Notes under the pieces: model-generated
Database searches by the model: none
What the model saw: the letters and a program-made list of their open reading frames with translations, nothing else
What the model was told of the DNA's origin: nothing
DNA from: Azotosporobacter soli
GTDB lineage: Bacteria; Bacillota; Negativicutes; SG130
Direction: 5' to 3'
Length of the DNA: 64,000 bases
Assembly: GCF_030542965.1 (NCBI RefSeq)
Contig: NZ_JAUAOA010000002.1
Span: 285,744 to 349,743, forward strand
Program-made: the position numbers and the translations under genes
In this document: positions 1 to 8,358 of the stretch, piece after piece
Numbering within the stretch: position 1 is the stretch's first letter
How the letters are laid out: every line of letters begins with the position of its first letter

Positions 1-193
1 GTACTGCCAATTGCAAGCCAACCGTTGCCGAGTTCAAAAAATGAGCATGCGGCAGACCGGTGTATTTCTTCCAGGCATCCTCCAACTGAACCGTTTTGAA
101 ACCTAATCCCGTCCAGCCTTTTTCTAAACACTCGCGAATTTCAGCCAGACATTCTTCCACTTCGAATGTCGGTATGAATAATTGTACTGCCAT
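1..193 (-). CDS. DegT/DnrJ/EryC1-family sugar aminotransferase, N-terminal fragment
   Basis: The first 64 codons of a gene that runs off the left edge of the window. The start is ATG at 193, preceded by an AGAGGAGG ribosome site at 201-208. The translation reads MAVQLFIPTFEVEE, then a GWTG motif, then HFLNSATVGLQLAV, which matches the N-terminus of PLP-dependent DegT/DnrJ/EryC1/StrS aminotransferases (substrate-binding start and the NSAT cofactor loop). The catalytic lysine lies beyond the edge. It follows rfbA, rfbB and a GNAT acetyltransferase in the same direction, so by inference it aminates a dTDP-4-keto- or 3-keto-6-deoxyhexose, which the GNAT then acylates. The exact sugar (3-amino or 4-amino) cannot be told here. 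Confidence 0.85.
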   Translation of the reverse strand, partial: MAVQLFIPTFEVEECLAEIRECLEKGWTGLGFKTVQLEDAWKKYTGLPHAHFLNSATVGLQLAV

Positions 194-228
194 ATTATTT
201 CCTCCTCTGTTTTTCAGCAACAGCTCGT

Positions 229-735
229 TTATTTATCTTTCCTGTTGTACTCCATATGTATCAGTTTCCCATCCTGCGCCGTAGGCATATATCCAGCCTT
301 TTCATAAATTGAAATCGCTTTGCAATTGCTATCAAACACTTCTAAAAGAATTCTTTGTACACCTATTTCTTCTATAGCAAATTTCGTCAGCAGCTGCACC
401 GCCTCTAATGCATACCCACCGCCCAACGCAGAAGGTTCCCCAATCATCAGTCGGCCAAACTCACAACTCTGCTCTGTAACTGCATACAAAGCTACTGCCC
501 CAATTGCGAAACCGTCATCTTGCTTCTCAATCACATACATCCGATCATCATCGCGGGTTTGATATTCATTCCACCAGTTTTCTTGCTGTTCCTTCGAAAT
601 GACTCCACTGTACACGAAACAATTACGAACGCGCTCATCATTGCGCCAAGTCCTAATTTTTTCAATATCTCGATGCTGAATTGGCCGCAAGCGAATTCGC
701 TCTCCTTGAACGCACTTTTCATACTGCTCTTTCAT
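229..735 (-). CDS. GNAT-family N-acetyltransferase (RimJ/RimL-like), probable dTDP-amino-sugar acetyltransferase
   Basis: A 168-residue single-domain GNAT protein. The N-terminus GERIRLRPIQHRDIEKI and a later WRNDE segment are typical of RimJ/RimL-like acetyltransferases. The acetyl-CoA loop region is around residues 100-112 (GEPSALGGGYALEA), and the C-terminal NCKAISIYEKAGY segment is the usual GNAT beta6-alpha5 region. It lies 24 bp downstream of rfbB; an AAAGGA ribosome site about 9 bases before the ATG supports the start. Because it sits between rfbB and a DegT aminotransferase, it most likely N-acetylates a dTDP-amino-deoxy sugar for the O-antigen. A role in protein acetylation is possible but less likely from context. 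Confidence 0.75.
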   Translation of the reverse strand: MKEQYEKCVQGERIRLRPIQHRDIEKIRTWRNDERVRNCFVYSGVISKEQQENWWNEYQTRDDDRMYVIEKQDDGFAIGAVALYAVTEQSCEFGRLMIGEPSALGGGYALEAVQLLTKFAIEEIGVQRILLEVFDSNCKAISIYEKAGYMPTAQDGKLIHMEYNRKDK

Positions 736-758
736 CTCCTGCAGTTCCTTTCCGCAAA

Positions 759-1769
759 CTAACGATTCAAATACATTTTTTTATAATAGTCCCGATACGC
801 GCCTGACCGGATTCGTTCCCACCAAGTACGATTTCCAACATACCAATCAATTGTTTCCTTAATTCCCCGCTCAAACGTATACTCCGGTTTCCAACCCAAT
901 TTTTCAGTGATTTTTGTCGCATCAATCGCATAACGACGATCATGACCGCTTCGATCCGCCACATGCCGAATCAAGGACTCTGATTTGCCTACTTCCTTTA
1001 GAATTGTTCGTACGATTTCTAAATTCGTTCGTTCGTTATTACCGCCCACATTATATACTTCTCCGGCTATTCCGTTATGCAATACCAACTCGATCGCCTT
1101 GCAATGATCTTGCACATGGAGCCAATCTCTTACCTGCAGTCCGTCTCCATATACAGGAATCTCTTGATTTGTCAGGGCATTGGTAATCACCAATGGAATC
1201 AATTTTTCTGGAAAATGATATGGCCCATAGTTGTTTGAACAACGTGTGATATTTACATGCATTCCATAGGTTTCATGATAAGCCCTTACTAATAAATCCG
1301 CTCCCGTTTTACTTGCCGAATATGGGCTGTTCGGCGCCAGCGGCGTCGTTTCGGAAAACAGCCCTGCCGTCCCTAACGATCCATATACTTCATCGGTCGA
1401 TACCTGCAAATACTTTTTCACTTTATATTTCCGCGCTGCTTCCAATAAGACCTGCGTCCCCAGTACATTCGTCCGAACAAATACTCCCGGATCTTCAATG
1501 CTTCGATCAACATGTGACTCTGCTGCAAAATTGACAACAGCATCAATTCCCTGCTTCATCACATTGTCCACTAGCACAACGTCAGCAATATCACCATGCA
1601 CAAAAGAATAATTTTCCCTTTCCGCAACATCCGCCACATTTTCCAAATTTCCTGCATATGTCAGCAAATCAAAGTTAATGATCCGATATTGCGGATATCT
1701 TTTAATCATGTGGCGAACAAAGTTGCTGCCAATAAATCCTGCTCCGCCGGTAATCATTATTGTTTTCAT
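759..1769 (-). CDS. rfbB: dTDP-glucose 4,6-dehydratase RmlB
   Basis: A 336-residue extended short-chain dehydrogenase. The Rossmann motif GGAGFIG is at residues 8-14, the S-T-D-E catalytic segment at 124-127 and the YSASK Tyr/Lys pair at 150-154, all as in RmlB. It converts dTDP-glucose to dTDP-4-keto-6-deoxyglucose in the cytoplasm, using tightly bound NAD. Its start overlaps the rfbA stop by 4 bases (ATGA), so the two are translationally coupled. rfbC and rfbD (for rhamnose) do not follow. The next genes are a GNAT and a DegT aminotransferase, which points to an amino-sugar product instead of rhamnose. Length is normal for the family. Confidence 0.95.
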   Translation of the reverse strand: MKTIMITGGAGFIGSNFVRHMIKRYPQYRIINFDLLTYAGNLENVADVAERENYSFVHGDIADVVLVDNVMKQGIDAVVNFAAESHVDRSIEDPGVFVRTNVLGTQVLLEAARKYKVKKYLQVSTDEVYGSLGTAGLFSETTPLAPNSPYSASKTGADLLVRAYHETYGMHVNITRCSNNYGPYHFPEKLIPLVITNALTNQEIPVYGDGLQVRDWLHVQDHCKAIELVLHNGIAGEVYNVGGNNERTNLEIVRTILKEVGKSESLIRHVADRSGHDRRYAIDATKITEKLGWKPEYTFERGIKETIDWYVGNRTWWERIRSGAYRDYYKKMYLNR

Positions 1770-2680
1770 TTTGTTGGCTCTCCCACTTTTAAATATCCGC
1801 CGTCCATTGTTGATTTTAACATACTTAGCAAATAGTTGCCGTATGCATTTTTCTTAAGAGGCTCTGCCAAACGCTGAACCTGTTCTTCATCAATATATCC
1901 CATCCGATACACAATTTCTTCCGGACAGGCAATTTTCAACCCCTGACGCTCTTCCACTGTCTGTACAAACAACGATGCCTGCAGCAAAGACTCGTGCGTC
2001 CCCGTGTCAAGCCACGCATAGCCGCGGCCAAGCAGCTCCACATTTAAATTTCCGTTTTCCAAGTACGCCTTGTTTACGTCAGTAATTTCCAATTCGCCTC
2101 TTACCGAAGGTTTCAATTCTTTTGCAATATTAACAACACTATTATCATAAAAATACAACCCCGTTACCGCATAGTTCGATTTGGGCTGCACTGGTTTTTC
2201 TTCCAGTGACACGACTTGTCCAAGTTTATCAAACTCCACGACACCATACCGTTCCGGATCTTTCACCCAATATCCGAACACTGTTGCACCTTCTTTTCTT
2301 GCTGCCGCCCTGCGAATTGCTTCCACCAAGTTGTGCCCGTAAAAAATGTTGTCACCAAGTACCAGTGCACAACCATCGTTGCCGATAAACTCCCGGCCAA
2401 TCACAAAAGCCTGCGCCAAGCCATCCGGACTCGGTTGCACCGCATAGGAAAACTGCACGCCCCATTGGCTGCCATCCCCAAGCAAATGCTGAAATAATGG
2501 CATATCATGCAGGGTGGTAATAATCAGAATATCACGAATTCCGGCCAGCAACAGCGTCGACAAAGGATAATAAATCATCGGTTTGTCATAGATCGGCATC
2601 AGTTGCTTGCTTATAGCCTTTGTCAGTGGATGCAGGCGGGTGCCGGAACCGCCAGCAAGAATGATTCCTTTTTTTATCAT
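1766..2680 (-). CDS. rfbA: Glucose-1-phosphate thymidylyltransferase RmlA
   Basis: A 304-residue nucleotidyltransferase that makes dTDP-glucose from glucose-1-phosphate and dTTP. The motif [11 protein letters not shown] follows the MIKKGIILA start; later [19 protein letters not shown] and [11 protein letters not shown] segments are characteristic of RmlA. An upstream in-frame ATG at 2701 would add seven residues, but it has no ribosome site. The ATG at 2680 has a GAGAGG site in front and begins at the usual family start, so I chose it. It forms a unit with rfbB (4-base overlap). The region upstream is non-coding and ends in the remnant of an ABC transporter gene, so this small unit probably has its own promoter, which I could not pinpoint. 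Confidence 0.95.
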   Translation of the reverse strand: MIKKGIILAGGSGTRLHPLTKAISKQLMPIYDKPMIYYPLSTLLLAGIRDILIITTLHDMPLFQHLLGDGSQWGVQFSYAVQPSPDGLAQAFVIGREFIGNDGCALVLGDNIFYGHNLVEAIRRAAARKEGATVFGYWVKDPERYGVVEFDKLGQVVSLEEKPVQPKSNYAVTGLYFYDNSVVNIAKELKPSVRGELEITDVNKAYLENGNLNVELLGRGYAWLDTGTHESLLQASLFVQTVEERQGLKIACPEEIVYRMGYIDEEQVQRLAEPLKKNAYGNYLLSMLKSTMDGGYLKVGEPTK

Positions 2681-2999
2681 CCGATTCAACCTCTCATTCA
2701 TTTTAAAATGCTGGGTCGACTTTTAATTCACTTTTCACTTCAAATACCCATTAAGACAATATTATTTGAGATTCTCCTTCGGAAAGAACACTGCTACTTA
2801 GATTCCACGGCCTGACAAGCAATACCCCCATTAAGAACAAAAAAATGCGTTGATACAAAACATATCGTGAAAAAATCCTACTATAAGCATACAAGATATT
2901 ACTAATACAACGCCCATTTTCTTTTCTGCAAAAATGATCTCCCTGCACTTCGTTATTCCAAGCCGCACGAAACATTAACCGCATTAAGTATAAAAGCAA
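2681..2999. other. Intergenic stretch upstream of rfbA
   Basis: About 320 bases between rfbA and the ABC-transporter remnant. One minus-strand open frame covers most of it (2751-2999), but its translation has no recognisable domain and no convincing ribosome site. I treat it as decayed sequence that probably also contains the rfbA promoter. No clear promoter hexamers or hairpin could be assigned. Confidence 0.4.
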
Positions 3000-3601
3000 T
3001 TAAGCAACACTTGTTGCATTCCTTGCGTCTCGATTTTTTGGCGTACTTGGCGCATAACCGCATAGACCACGCCGCCCAGTACACCGGCCACAATGATTGC
3101 GGTAAGCGCATCAATATACACCAGCATCAGCCAAATGACAACCACTGTTGATATCTCAACAATTAGTAAAAACAAACTAACCAATACACATAAGTAACTG
3201 ATGTTGAAATATTGCGTAGCAATTCAGCACTGTTTTTTTCAACATGATACAAATATGGTTTTGATAAATATAGTCGCAACATCTCACAGGCAAACTTCTC
3301 CTGCAACTTCAATGAAAAGGTCACCTGACGACGTGTGGCCCAAACCATGTACCAATTTTCAAACGTAAACAACCAAATAAACAGCAATAATAAAGCTCGC
3401 ATGCGATGTTATTTCTACCACCATCATCCGCGGTTGTATTACGGTTTCCCACATAGCAGCATCACTCATCAACGGAAAACTTGCGCTAATACCAACAGCC
3501 TCCAAAGCCGCTGCCAGCAACCTTAAATTCATTTAAATAATACACTGTACTTTCTCTTCGCTAGTAAACATTCGAAAAAACTTTTTGATCGCCTGCCTAT
3601 G
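3000..3601 (-). pseudogene. Decayed PglK-like ABC transporter (N-terminal membrane half only)
   Basis: Three pieces in different frames read on as a diverged copy of residues about 3-209 of the intact ABC transporter at 13940-15679. The piece at 3534-3592 begins AIKKFFRMFTSEEK, hits an in-frame TAA, and continues from 3532 as LLAAALEAVGISASFPL. A frameshift near 3400 leads to ENWYMVWATRRQVTFS and KPYLYHVEKNSAELLRN. A second frameshift near 3170-3184 leads to the IEISTVVVIWLMLVYID segment, ending at IETQGMQQV. The start codon, the rest of the membrane domain and the whole ATPase domain are missing. It cannot make a working transporter. It lies in the same orientation as the intact copy, about 10 kb away. 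Confidence 0.85.
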
Positions 3602-3625
3602 CCCTCACTCTATTAAATCTTTATT

Positions 3626-4792
3626 TCATTCTTTGTACACACACGTTCTAGAGTTCGATGTTGCAATAAACTCTCGCAACTTTTTCTCATCAATATATCG
3701 TCCAATAACATGGTCTTGCGATAACGCTACTGATAATTTGGCATAACACGTTTCGCTACCATGAATTCCATCAATGGTTTCTTTATCGTTTGACCCATAG
3801 GCCGTTATATCGCTAAAATCATAAAAAGAAATATTTTCTTCTGCGCACATCTCTAAAAGGGCAGTTTGGAATGATTTGTAAAACCCATCGTGTTTAGGAG
3901 ATGTTTTTATCTCAGAATAAATTTTATTTGATAACGGCGGTATCACAACAACAACATCTATATTGCTCTGTTTCATTTCAGAAATCAGCCTTTTAAGCTG
4001 ATTCAACCGCTCACTGTTAACCTGCTCCGACGCTGCAAAAATTGATTCACACTCTTTAATTTGCTTCAGCGTATCTGCAAAGTCTTCGTCTATATTTTTC
4101 CGATTCCGAATAACTCCACCATATTGATAACTTCCATCTTCACGAAACCCATCTCCATGAACGGCAGCAGACAAACCAATTGCCACTCGACCTTCATACG
4201 GATCACTTATTCTATGATAGTTCGAAAGTCTAAATAAATCTACGCCGCCACGAGTAATTGTACCATTCAACAGACTTTTTGCCAGTGATCCATATAAATA
4301 AAATCGATTGCTAATAAAATTACTAACTACGTCACCTTTTATCAGTTCGCGGCGAATTCCTAAGCTATCATTATATGTATAATTATCATTCAGCCACCAA
4401 AAATCAATACCCAAGATTACCCTTTCCGGTTGATTGTCTTTCATTGAAAACAAAAACTCTCGCCCCATATCTAAATTAGACATGCAACCACCCGCATTAT
4501 AAAACTTTGCTTCATCTGTGAAAAACTCTTTGCGAAATTGCATTACTCTTGAGGAACCTACCGCCATGGTTTTAGGTTTCTGTTTACGAGCCATCTCCCA
4601 TTTATATAATGCATTTTGCCCAATCAGAACGCGTCCATATAGCCCATTCTTACTTAATTGTTCTTCTATCGAATGCTTGATATCAAGGTCTTCATTTAAA
4701 TTCCATAATAGAACTTCCGCTCCCGCAACTAAAAACATCATCAGTCCAATATAAAAAGCGCCAAACCATAAAACCCATTTTTTCCATATCAT
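3626..4792 (-). CDS. SGNH-hydrolase-like membrane-anchored protein, AlgJ/AlgX/DltD type
   Basis: A 388-residue protein with one N-terminal membrane segment (about residues 7-27) and an extracytoplasmic SGNH-like domain. The nucleophile motif GSSR is at residues 79-82, and the D-x-x-H catalytic pair is D341/H344 (in DGIHGSE). It lies directly downstream of an MBOAT acyltransferase (stop at 4802; an AGGAG ribosome site overlaps that junction). In such pairs the MBOAT passes an acyl group across the membrane and the SGNH protein transfers it to the polysaccharide, so this is probably the O-acetylation step of the O-antigen. Family assignment is by motif and context; overall sequence similarity to AlgJ is not evident by eye. 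Confidence 0.75.
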   Translation of the reverse strand: MIWKKWVLWFGAFYIGLMMFLVAGAEVLLWNLNEDLDIKHSIEEQLSKNGLYGRVLIGQNALYKWEMARKQKPKTMAVGSSRVMQFRKEFFTDEAKFYNAGGCMSNLDMGREFLFSMKDNQPERVILGIDFWWLNDNYTYNDSLGIRRELIKGDVVSNFISNRFYLYGSLAKSLLNGTITRGGVDLFRLSNYHRISDPYEGRVAIGLSAAVHGDGFREDGSYQYGGVIRNRKNIDEDFADTLKQIKECESIFAASEQVNSERLNQLKRLISEMKQSNIDVVVVIPPLSNKIYSEIKTSPKHDGFYKSFQTALLEMCAEENISFYDFSDITAYGSNDKETIDGIHGSETCYAKLSVALSQDHVIGRYIDEKKLREFIATSNSRTCVYKE

Positions 4793-4801
4793 AATTTACT
4801 C

Positions 4802-6229
4802 CTAAAATTGAAAGTATAAGAATTCTGAAACTGTATTCATCTTTAGCAGGCACATTATTAAAGTAATCACCATCAATGTCGCTAACCTCAGTCTTGGCTG
4901 TTGTTTTTGAACGATCGTTTGTACACTAGGTGCTTTTAACACAACCCAAATAAGTACGGCAATCACACTTAGTTGAACTAATAAATTATCTACTTGCAAC
5001 GGCTTAAAAGATATCCCGCTCCCGATTTTTACAGCATACTCATTGGGCAAATATAAACCATTTCCGCCAAACATTGCATTGATATATATCATCCCAACAG
5101 TTGCATCTGCAGCTCGAAAAAAAACCCAAGCAATAGTAACTGCAATAAAAGTTATACCCCAAGACACCACCCCTGGAATTTCCATATTTGTTTTTCGCCA
5201 TATATGATTAGTTACTAAATATACCCCATGCAAAGCCCCCCATATAATAAAGTTCCAGCCTGCTCCGTGCCAAAATCCTCCTAAAAGCATTGTCAAAAAG
5301 AGGTTTCGTATTTTCACAAATTCACCTCTACGATTCCCCCCTATTGGGATATAAAGGTAGTTCTTGAGAAATTCTGATAACGTAATATGCCATCTTCGCC
5401 AAAAATCAATAATCGAGCGCGCCTTATATGGTGAACTAAAATTTATAGGTAAATAAATATTTAACATAAGACCAAGTCCAATTGCCATCTCCGAATATCC
5501 CGAAAAGTCAAAGTATATTTGCATCGTATATGCCAGCGCACCCAACCATGCATCAATAATAGTCAAACTTTCCACATTATCAAATGCCATTTTCACCCAT
5601 GGCGACAGCGAATCTGCAATATACACTTTTTTAAAAAGACCCACCACAAAAAAAATAATCCCCTTCGCCATATTTTCGTACGAAAATCTCGTTTCACCAA
5701 TTTTGTTAAGTTGTGGGATTATGTCTTTATGATACAAAATTGGACCTGCAATTAAGTGTGGAAAAAATGTAACAAATAGCATGTACGTTTTTAGACTATA
5801 TCCTTTTGTTTCACCTCTAAATGCATCAACTAAAAATGCAATTTGTGTAAATGTAAAAAAAGATATTCCAAGCGGCAATACAACTTCTGGTACCGGCATC
5901 GAGGTTTCACATAAACTATTAAAAGAAATCAAGAAAAATTTAATGTATTTATAATATCCTAATAATAAAAGATCAATTGAGATACCCACTAGCAACACAT
6001 TTTTATTTTTCGTACGCGATAAGATTTCTCCTATTTTATAATTAAACAGGATTGATAGTAATAGTAAAATCAAGTATTTCGTGTCCCAATATGCATAAAA
6101 AGCTAATGATACAATGATCAAAAATATAACCGGTTTATTGCAACTAGTATTCGATTTACTTAAACACCAAAACACACTTAAAACAACAGGTAAAAAAACA
6201 AATATAAATAAATATGAATTGAATAACAT
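4802..6229 (-). CDS. MBOAT membrane-bound O-acyltransferase (AlgI/PatA-like)
   Basis: A 475-residue polytopic membrane protein of normal AlgI length. The family signature is clear: FWRRWHITLSEFLKNYLYIP (His at 281), and LLGGFWHGAGWNFIIWGALHG with the invariant catalytic His at about 321. The start has a GGAGG site seven bases upstream. AlgI-type proteins take an acyl group, usually acetyl from acetyl-CoA, at the cytoplasmic face and deliver it across the membrane. With the downstream SGNH partner it forms a two-gene O-acetylation module for the surface polysaccharide. Base composition is AT-rich like its neighbours, in contrast to the rfb genes to the left. Confidence 0.92.
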   Translation of the reverse strand: MLFNSYLFIFVFLPVVLSVFWCLSKSNTSCNKPVIFLIIVSLAFYAYWDTKYLILLLLSILFNYKIGEILSRTKNKNVLLVGISIDLLLLGYYKYIKFFLISFNSLCETSMPVPEVVLPLGISFFTFTQIAFLVDAFRGETKGYSLKTYMLFVTFFPHLIAGPILYHKDIIPQLNKIGETRFSYENMAKGIIFFVVGLFKKVYIADSLSPWVKMAFDNVESLTIIDAWLGALAYTMQIYFDFSGYSEMAIGLGLMLNIYLPINFSSPYKARSIIDFWRRWHITLSEFLKNYLYIPIGGNRRGEFVKIRNLFLTMLLGGFWHGAGWNFIIWGALHGVYLVTNHIWRKTNMEIPGVVSWGITFIAVTIAWVFFRAADATVGMIYINAMFGGNGLYLPNEYAVKIGSGISFKPLQVDNLLVQLSVIAVLIWVVLKAPSVQTIVQKQQPRLRLATLMVITLIMCLLKMNTVSEFLYFQF

Positions 6230-6444
6230 ATTTCCTCCGACTGGTCAATTATTTATTAGAACCAATTGTAAAATGAAGTTGAATACCTAGAAAAAATCAA
6301 TAGTGAAACTATCAACAAAACCATGCACCTAAAAAAGAACAAGATTGAAACTAGGCAACCTTACTTTGAATTAGCGCACGTTTTTTTAAGAGTCGGCCTA
6401 TTTTTTTCAAACGGAATTTCATAGTTAAACGAACGCAAAACCGA
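6230..6444. other. AT-rich intergenic region upstream of the MBOAT gene
   Basis: No supported gene. Bases 6261-6310 resemble, in the same orientation, bases 7927-7976 upstream of the neighbouring glycosyltransferase gene (see the repeat entry). A promoter for the MBOAT/SGNH pair may lie here, but no clear hexamers could be chosen. Confidence 0.4.
6261..6310. repeat. Imperfect direct repeat, copy 1 (partner at 7927-7976)
   Basis: The segment beginning ACCAATTGTAAAATGAAGTT aligns with the segment beginning ACCGATTGTAATATAAAGTT at 7927, continuing through the GAAAAAA core, with one single-base gap. By eye about three quarters of the positions match over roughly 45 bases. The two copies flank the GT4 gene and the two micro-ORFs. 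They could be ends of a decayed insertion sequence or duplicated promoter-region DNA. Confidence 0.4.
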
Positions 6445-6534
6445 TTAAAATCTTTTCCCCGTAACAATAATATTTAACGACAACAGTATGAGTGCTATCC
6501 AAAGCGTACTGCGTGAAATACTGTTCCATGCCAC
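6445..6534 (-). CDS. Possible 29-residue membrane microprotein (GTG start)
   Basis: A short frame starting at GTG (6534), one base after the stop of the preceding micro-ORF. It encodes a polar, basic N-terminus followed by one hydrophobic helix (LWIALILLSLNIIV) and a basic tail GKRF. No strong ribosome site of its own is visible; translation would depend on coupling to the upstream micro-ORF. It could equally be a fragment of a decayed membrane protein gene. Low confidence. Confidence 0.3.
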   Translation of the reverse strand: MAWNSISRSTLWIALILLSLNIIVTGKRF

Positions 6535-6535
6535 C

Positions 6536-6616
6536 TTAAGTATCCAATGTTCCAACTACACATATCGTTGCTGCAATTGTAATTGCAATCTGCAAAATAA
6601 CCTTACTCCAACGCAT
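6536..6616 (-). CDS. Possible 26-residue membrane microprotein
   Basis: A 26-codon frame with an ideal ribosome site: GGAGG at 6624-6628, seven bases before ATG at 6616. The product starts MRWSKV and then forms one hydrophobic helix (ILQIAITIAATICVVG) ending LDT. It lies between the GT4 gene and the MBOAT gene in the same direction, with a second hydrophobic micro-ORF directly after it. No known family is recognised. The ribosome site and the one-helix pattern favour a real small protein. The N-terminal stub of a decayed membrane protein is the main alternative. Confidence 0.4.
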   Translation of the reverse strand: MRWSKVILQIAITIAATICVVGTLDT

Positions 6617-6663
6617 CACTTTTCCTCCAAATACAATCTAGCTAACGGATTGATTAAGTTTAA

Positions 6664-6690
6664 CTGTCAGCTGTCAGCTGTCAGCTGTCA
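6664..6690. repeat. Heptanucleotide tandem repeat (CTGTCAG, 3.9 copies)
   Basis: The unit CTGTCAG occurs three full times plus six bases. It spans the 3' end of the GT4 gene and supplies its final codons (T-A-D-S) and the TGA stop at 6674-6676. Since seven is not a multiple of three, gain or loss of a unit would change the C-terminal tail of the glycosyltransferase. Confidence 0.85.
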
Positions 6691-7822
6691 ATTGATCATG
6701 TAATAATGCATACTGTTCTGCAATCTGTGCCATGGTAAATAGCGATTCGATTCGCCATCTCGCTGCTTTCCCCATTTCAGCTTTGAGTAAAGGATCCATT
6801 TCATACACTTTCTTCATCATTTCACTCAGCGCATTTGAATTTTCACGTTCAACAATATAGCCGGCTTGACCAATGATATTTGCAGCATCTCCGACACTAG
6901 TAGATATACAAATACATTCACAAGCCATCGCTTCACCAATAACCATTGGAAAAGCTTCACTCTTTGAGGCCACAACAAGACTATCAATCATTGAATATAG
7001 GTTTCTCATTTCGCTTGCCTCGATTTTCCCCAGTAAAAGAACCTTCTCTACTAAATCATTTTCTCTAATAAGCTCCATTAATTCTTTATTATTCATATCT
7101 ATGTCTTTTCCCGCCATTACACAGCAAAAGTCCACTTTACTCTTTTTCAACTGCATTGCAGCTTGGATAAAATTTTTATGCCCTTTGATCGGATCATATC
7201 GACCGATTAACGCAAAAACCATCGTTTTATTGTCAATTGAATATCTTTGTCTCAATTTTTGTCGGCCATCTTGATCCAAATAAAATTTTTCTGTATCAAA
7301 ACCGTTTGGTATGTATCGAAAATTCACTCTATAACCTATTTTTTGGTGTGTCGAAATCGCAGCCTCTGCACAAATAACTATTTGATCCGGAATATACGGA
7401 GATAAAAGAGCACAGAGTTTTACCATCCATTTCGTTGTCCATCGTGCTTTTTTATCCAAAAACATATTGTGTATTCCCCATAAAATGGGTGCCTTGCCAT
7501 ATATTTTCCCTGCCAATCCACCAAAGAAATCAGCATGATACAACCAAGTCTGTATCAACTGCGGTTTAAAAGCATTCATGATTCGAAGCAATTGGATTAC
7601 ACACCAAATTCCCGCAAATGGATTTCGTTCTACTCCTAGGTAGGTCACTTGAATCCCCTGTTTCTCCAGCAAATCTCCAACTGGCCCTCTCCCAGTCAGC
7701 GAAATTACATGACAACTAAACTTTTTCTGATAACCCTCTTCTTGCAGCAGATTGTTTAGCATCATTTCCGCTCCGCCAATTTGAAGACTTGAAATAATAT
7801 GAAGAATTCTTTTTTTTCCCAT
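6674..7822 (-). CDS. Glycosyltransferase family 4 (GT-B)
   Basis: A 382-residue GT-B fold transferase. The N-terminal half starts ILHIISSLQIGGAEMMLNNL, a typical GT4 start with the GGAE loop. The C-terminal half has ALIGRYDPIKGHKNFIQAA and the E-x7-E nucleotide-sugar site in SEAFPMVIGEAMACE. It transfers a sugar from a nucleotide-sugar donor to the growing lipid-linked oligosaccharide on the cytoplasmic face; donor and linkage cannot be predicted. The last four residues and the stop lie in a 7-bp tandem repeat, so the tail is probably not functionally important or is variable. Start ATG at 7822 with AGG about ten bases upstream. Confidence 0.9.
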   Translation of the reverse strand: MGKKRILHIISSLQIGGAEMMLNNLLQEEGYQKKFSCHVISLTGRGPVGDLLEKQGIQVTYLGVERNPFAGIWCVIQLLRIMNAFKPQLIQTWLYHADFFGGLAGKIYGKAPILWGIHNMFLDKKARWTTKWMVKLCALLSPYIPDQIVICAEAAISTHQKIGYRVNFRYIPNGFDTEKFYLDQDGRQKLRQRYSIDNKTMVFALIGRYDPIKGHKNFIQAAMQLKKSKVDFCCVMAGKDIDMNNKELMELIRENDLVEKVLLLGKIEASEMRNLYSMIDSLVVASKSEAFPMVIGEAMACECICISTSVGDAANIIGQAGYIVERENSNALSEMMKKVYEMDPLLKAEMGKAARWRIESLFTMAQIAEQYALLHDQLTADS

Positions 7823-8358
7823 CCTTCGACCTGCCTCTATCCTTTTTTATACATTGCTTAACCATACAATAGGACGGCTAAACAACAGCTACCGCAATTA
7901 CTTCGTTTTATACAAAAATACTCCTAACCGATTGTAATATAAAGTTGAACACTTGAAAAAAGCCTATCATGACTTTTTCTCACTTGGGTAGAGTGGCGTT
8001 CTCACACCACCATCACCAAAGAGGGTTCATCCTTTGTACACATGGTGATAGAACAAGTCCGAAAGCATGGTTGGTCGTTTTTTATTAATTTATACTAACG
8101 CCAACAAGATATCCATGGATCACACTTAATTTGGCCCATCGATATCCAAACTCCTCAAAAGGTATGGAAATATTTTTGCTGGATATTACACGTTTAGATG
8201 GGTTTGCTTACGAACACATGAATTCCCCTTTTTTGCTATATCAGTGAGTCCAATCGCGGTTGTACTCTTAGTTAATAAGCAAATTGCAGCATCATTTCAG
8301 CGTCGCCACGGAAAGGCCTGTTATCACATAAACAATTAATTCTATACTTTCTTACAAT
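7823..8358. other. Long non-coding gap with decayed sequence
   Basis: About 536 bases without a supportable gene, between a methyltransferase gene and the GT4 gene. The plus strand has short stretches that translate into protein-like but stop-interrupted sequence around 7985-8280, suggesting the remains of a mobile element or other gene; I could not identify it. Bases 7927-7976 match 6261-6310. No transposase motif or clean terminal inverted repeat was found. Confidence 0.4.
7927..7976. repeat. Imperfect direct repeat, copy 2 (partner at 6261-6310)
   Basis: Same orientation as copy 1 and sharing the GATTGTAAnATnAAGTTGAA core followed by an A-rich run. See copy 1 for the alignment and interpretation. 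Confidence 0.4.

Noticed and set aside
2751..2999. Minus-strand frame of 82 codons next to the ABC remnant
   Set aside because: No domain, no ribosome site; lies in decayed DNA beyond the part that still resembles the transporter.
6664..6690. CRISPR-like array
   Set aside because: The repeat unit is only seven bases with no spacers; it is a simple tandem repeat.
6488..6703. Plus-strand frame of 71 codons
   Set aside because: Cysteine-rich translation of the complement of two better-supported minus-strand micro-ORFs and the heptanucleotide repeat.
7985..8290. Insertion sequence with transposase
   Set aside because: Only stop-interrupted, unrecognisable fragments; no DDE motif segment and no clean terminal inverted repeats.
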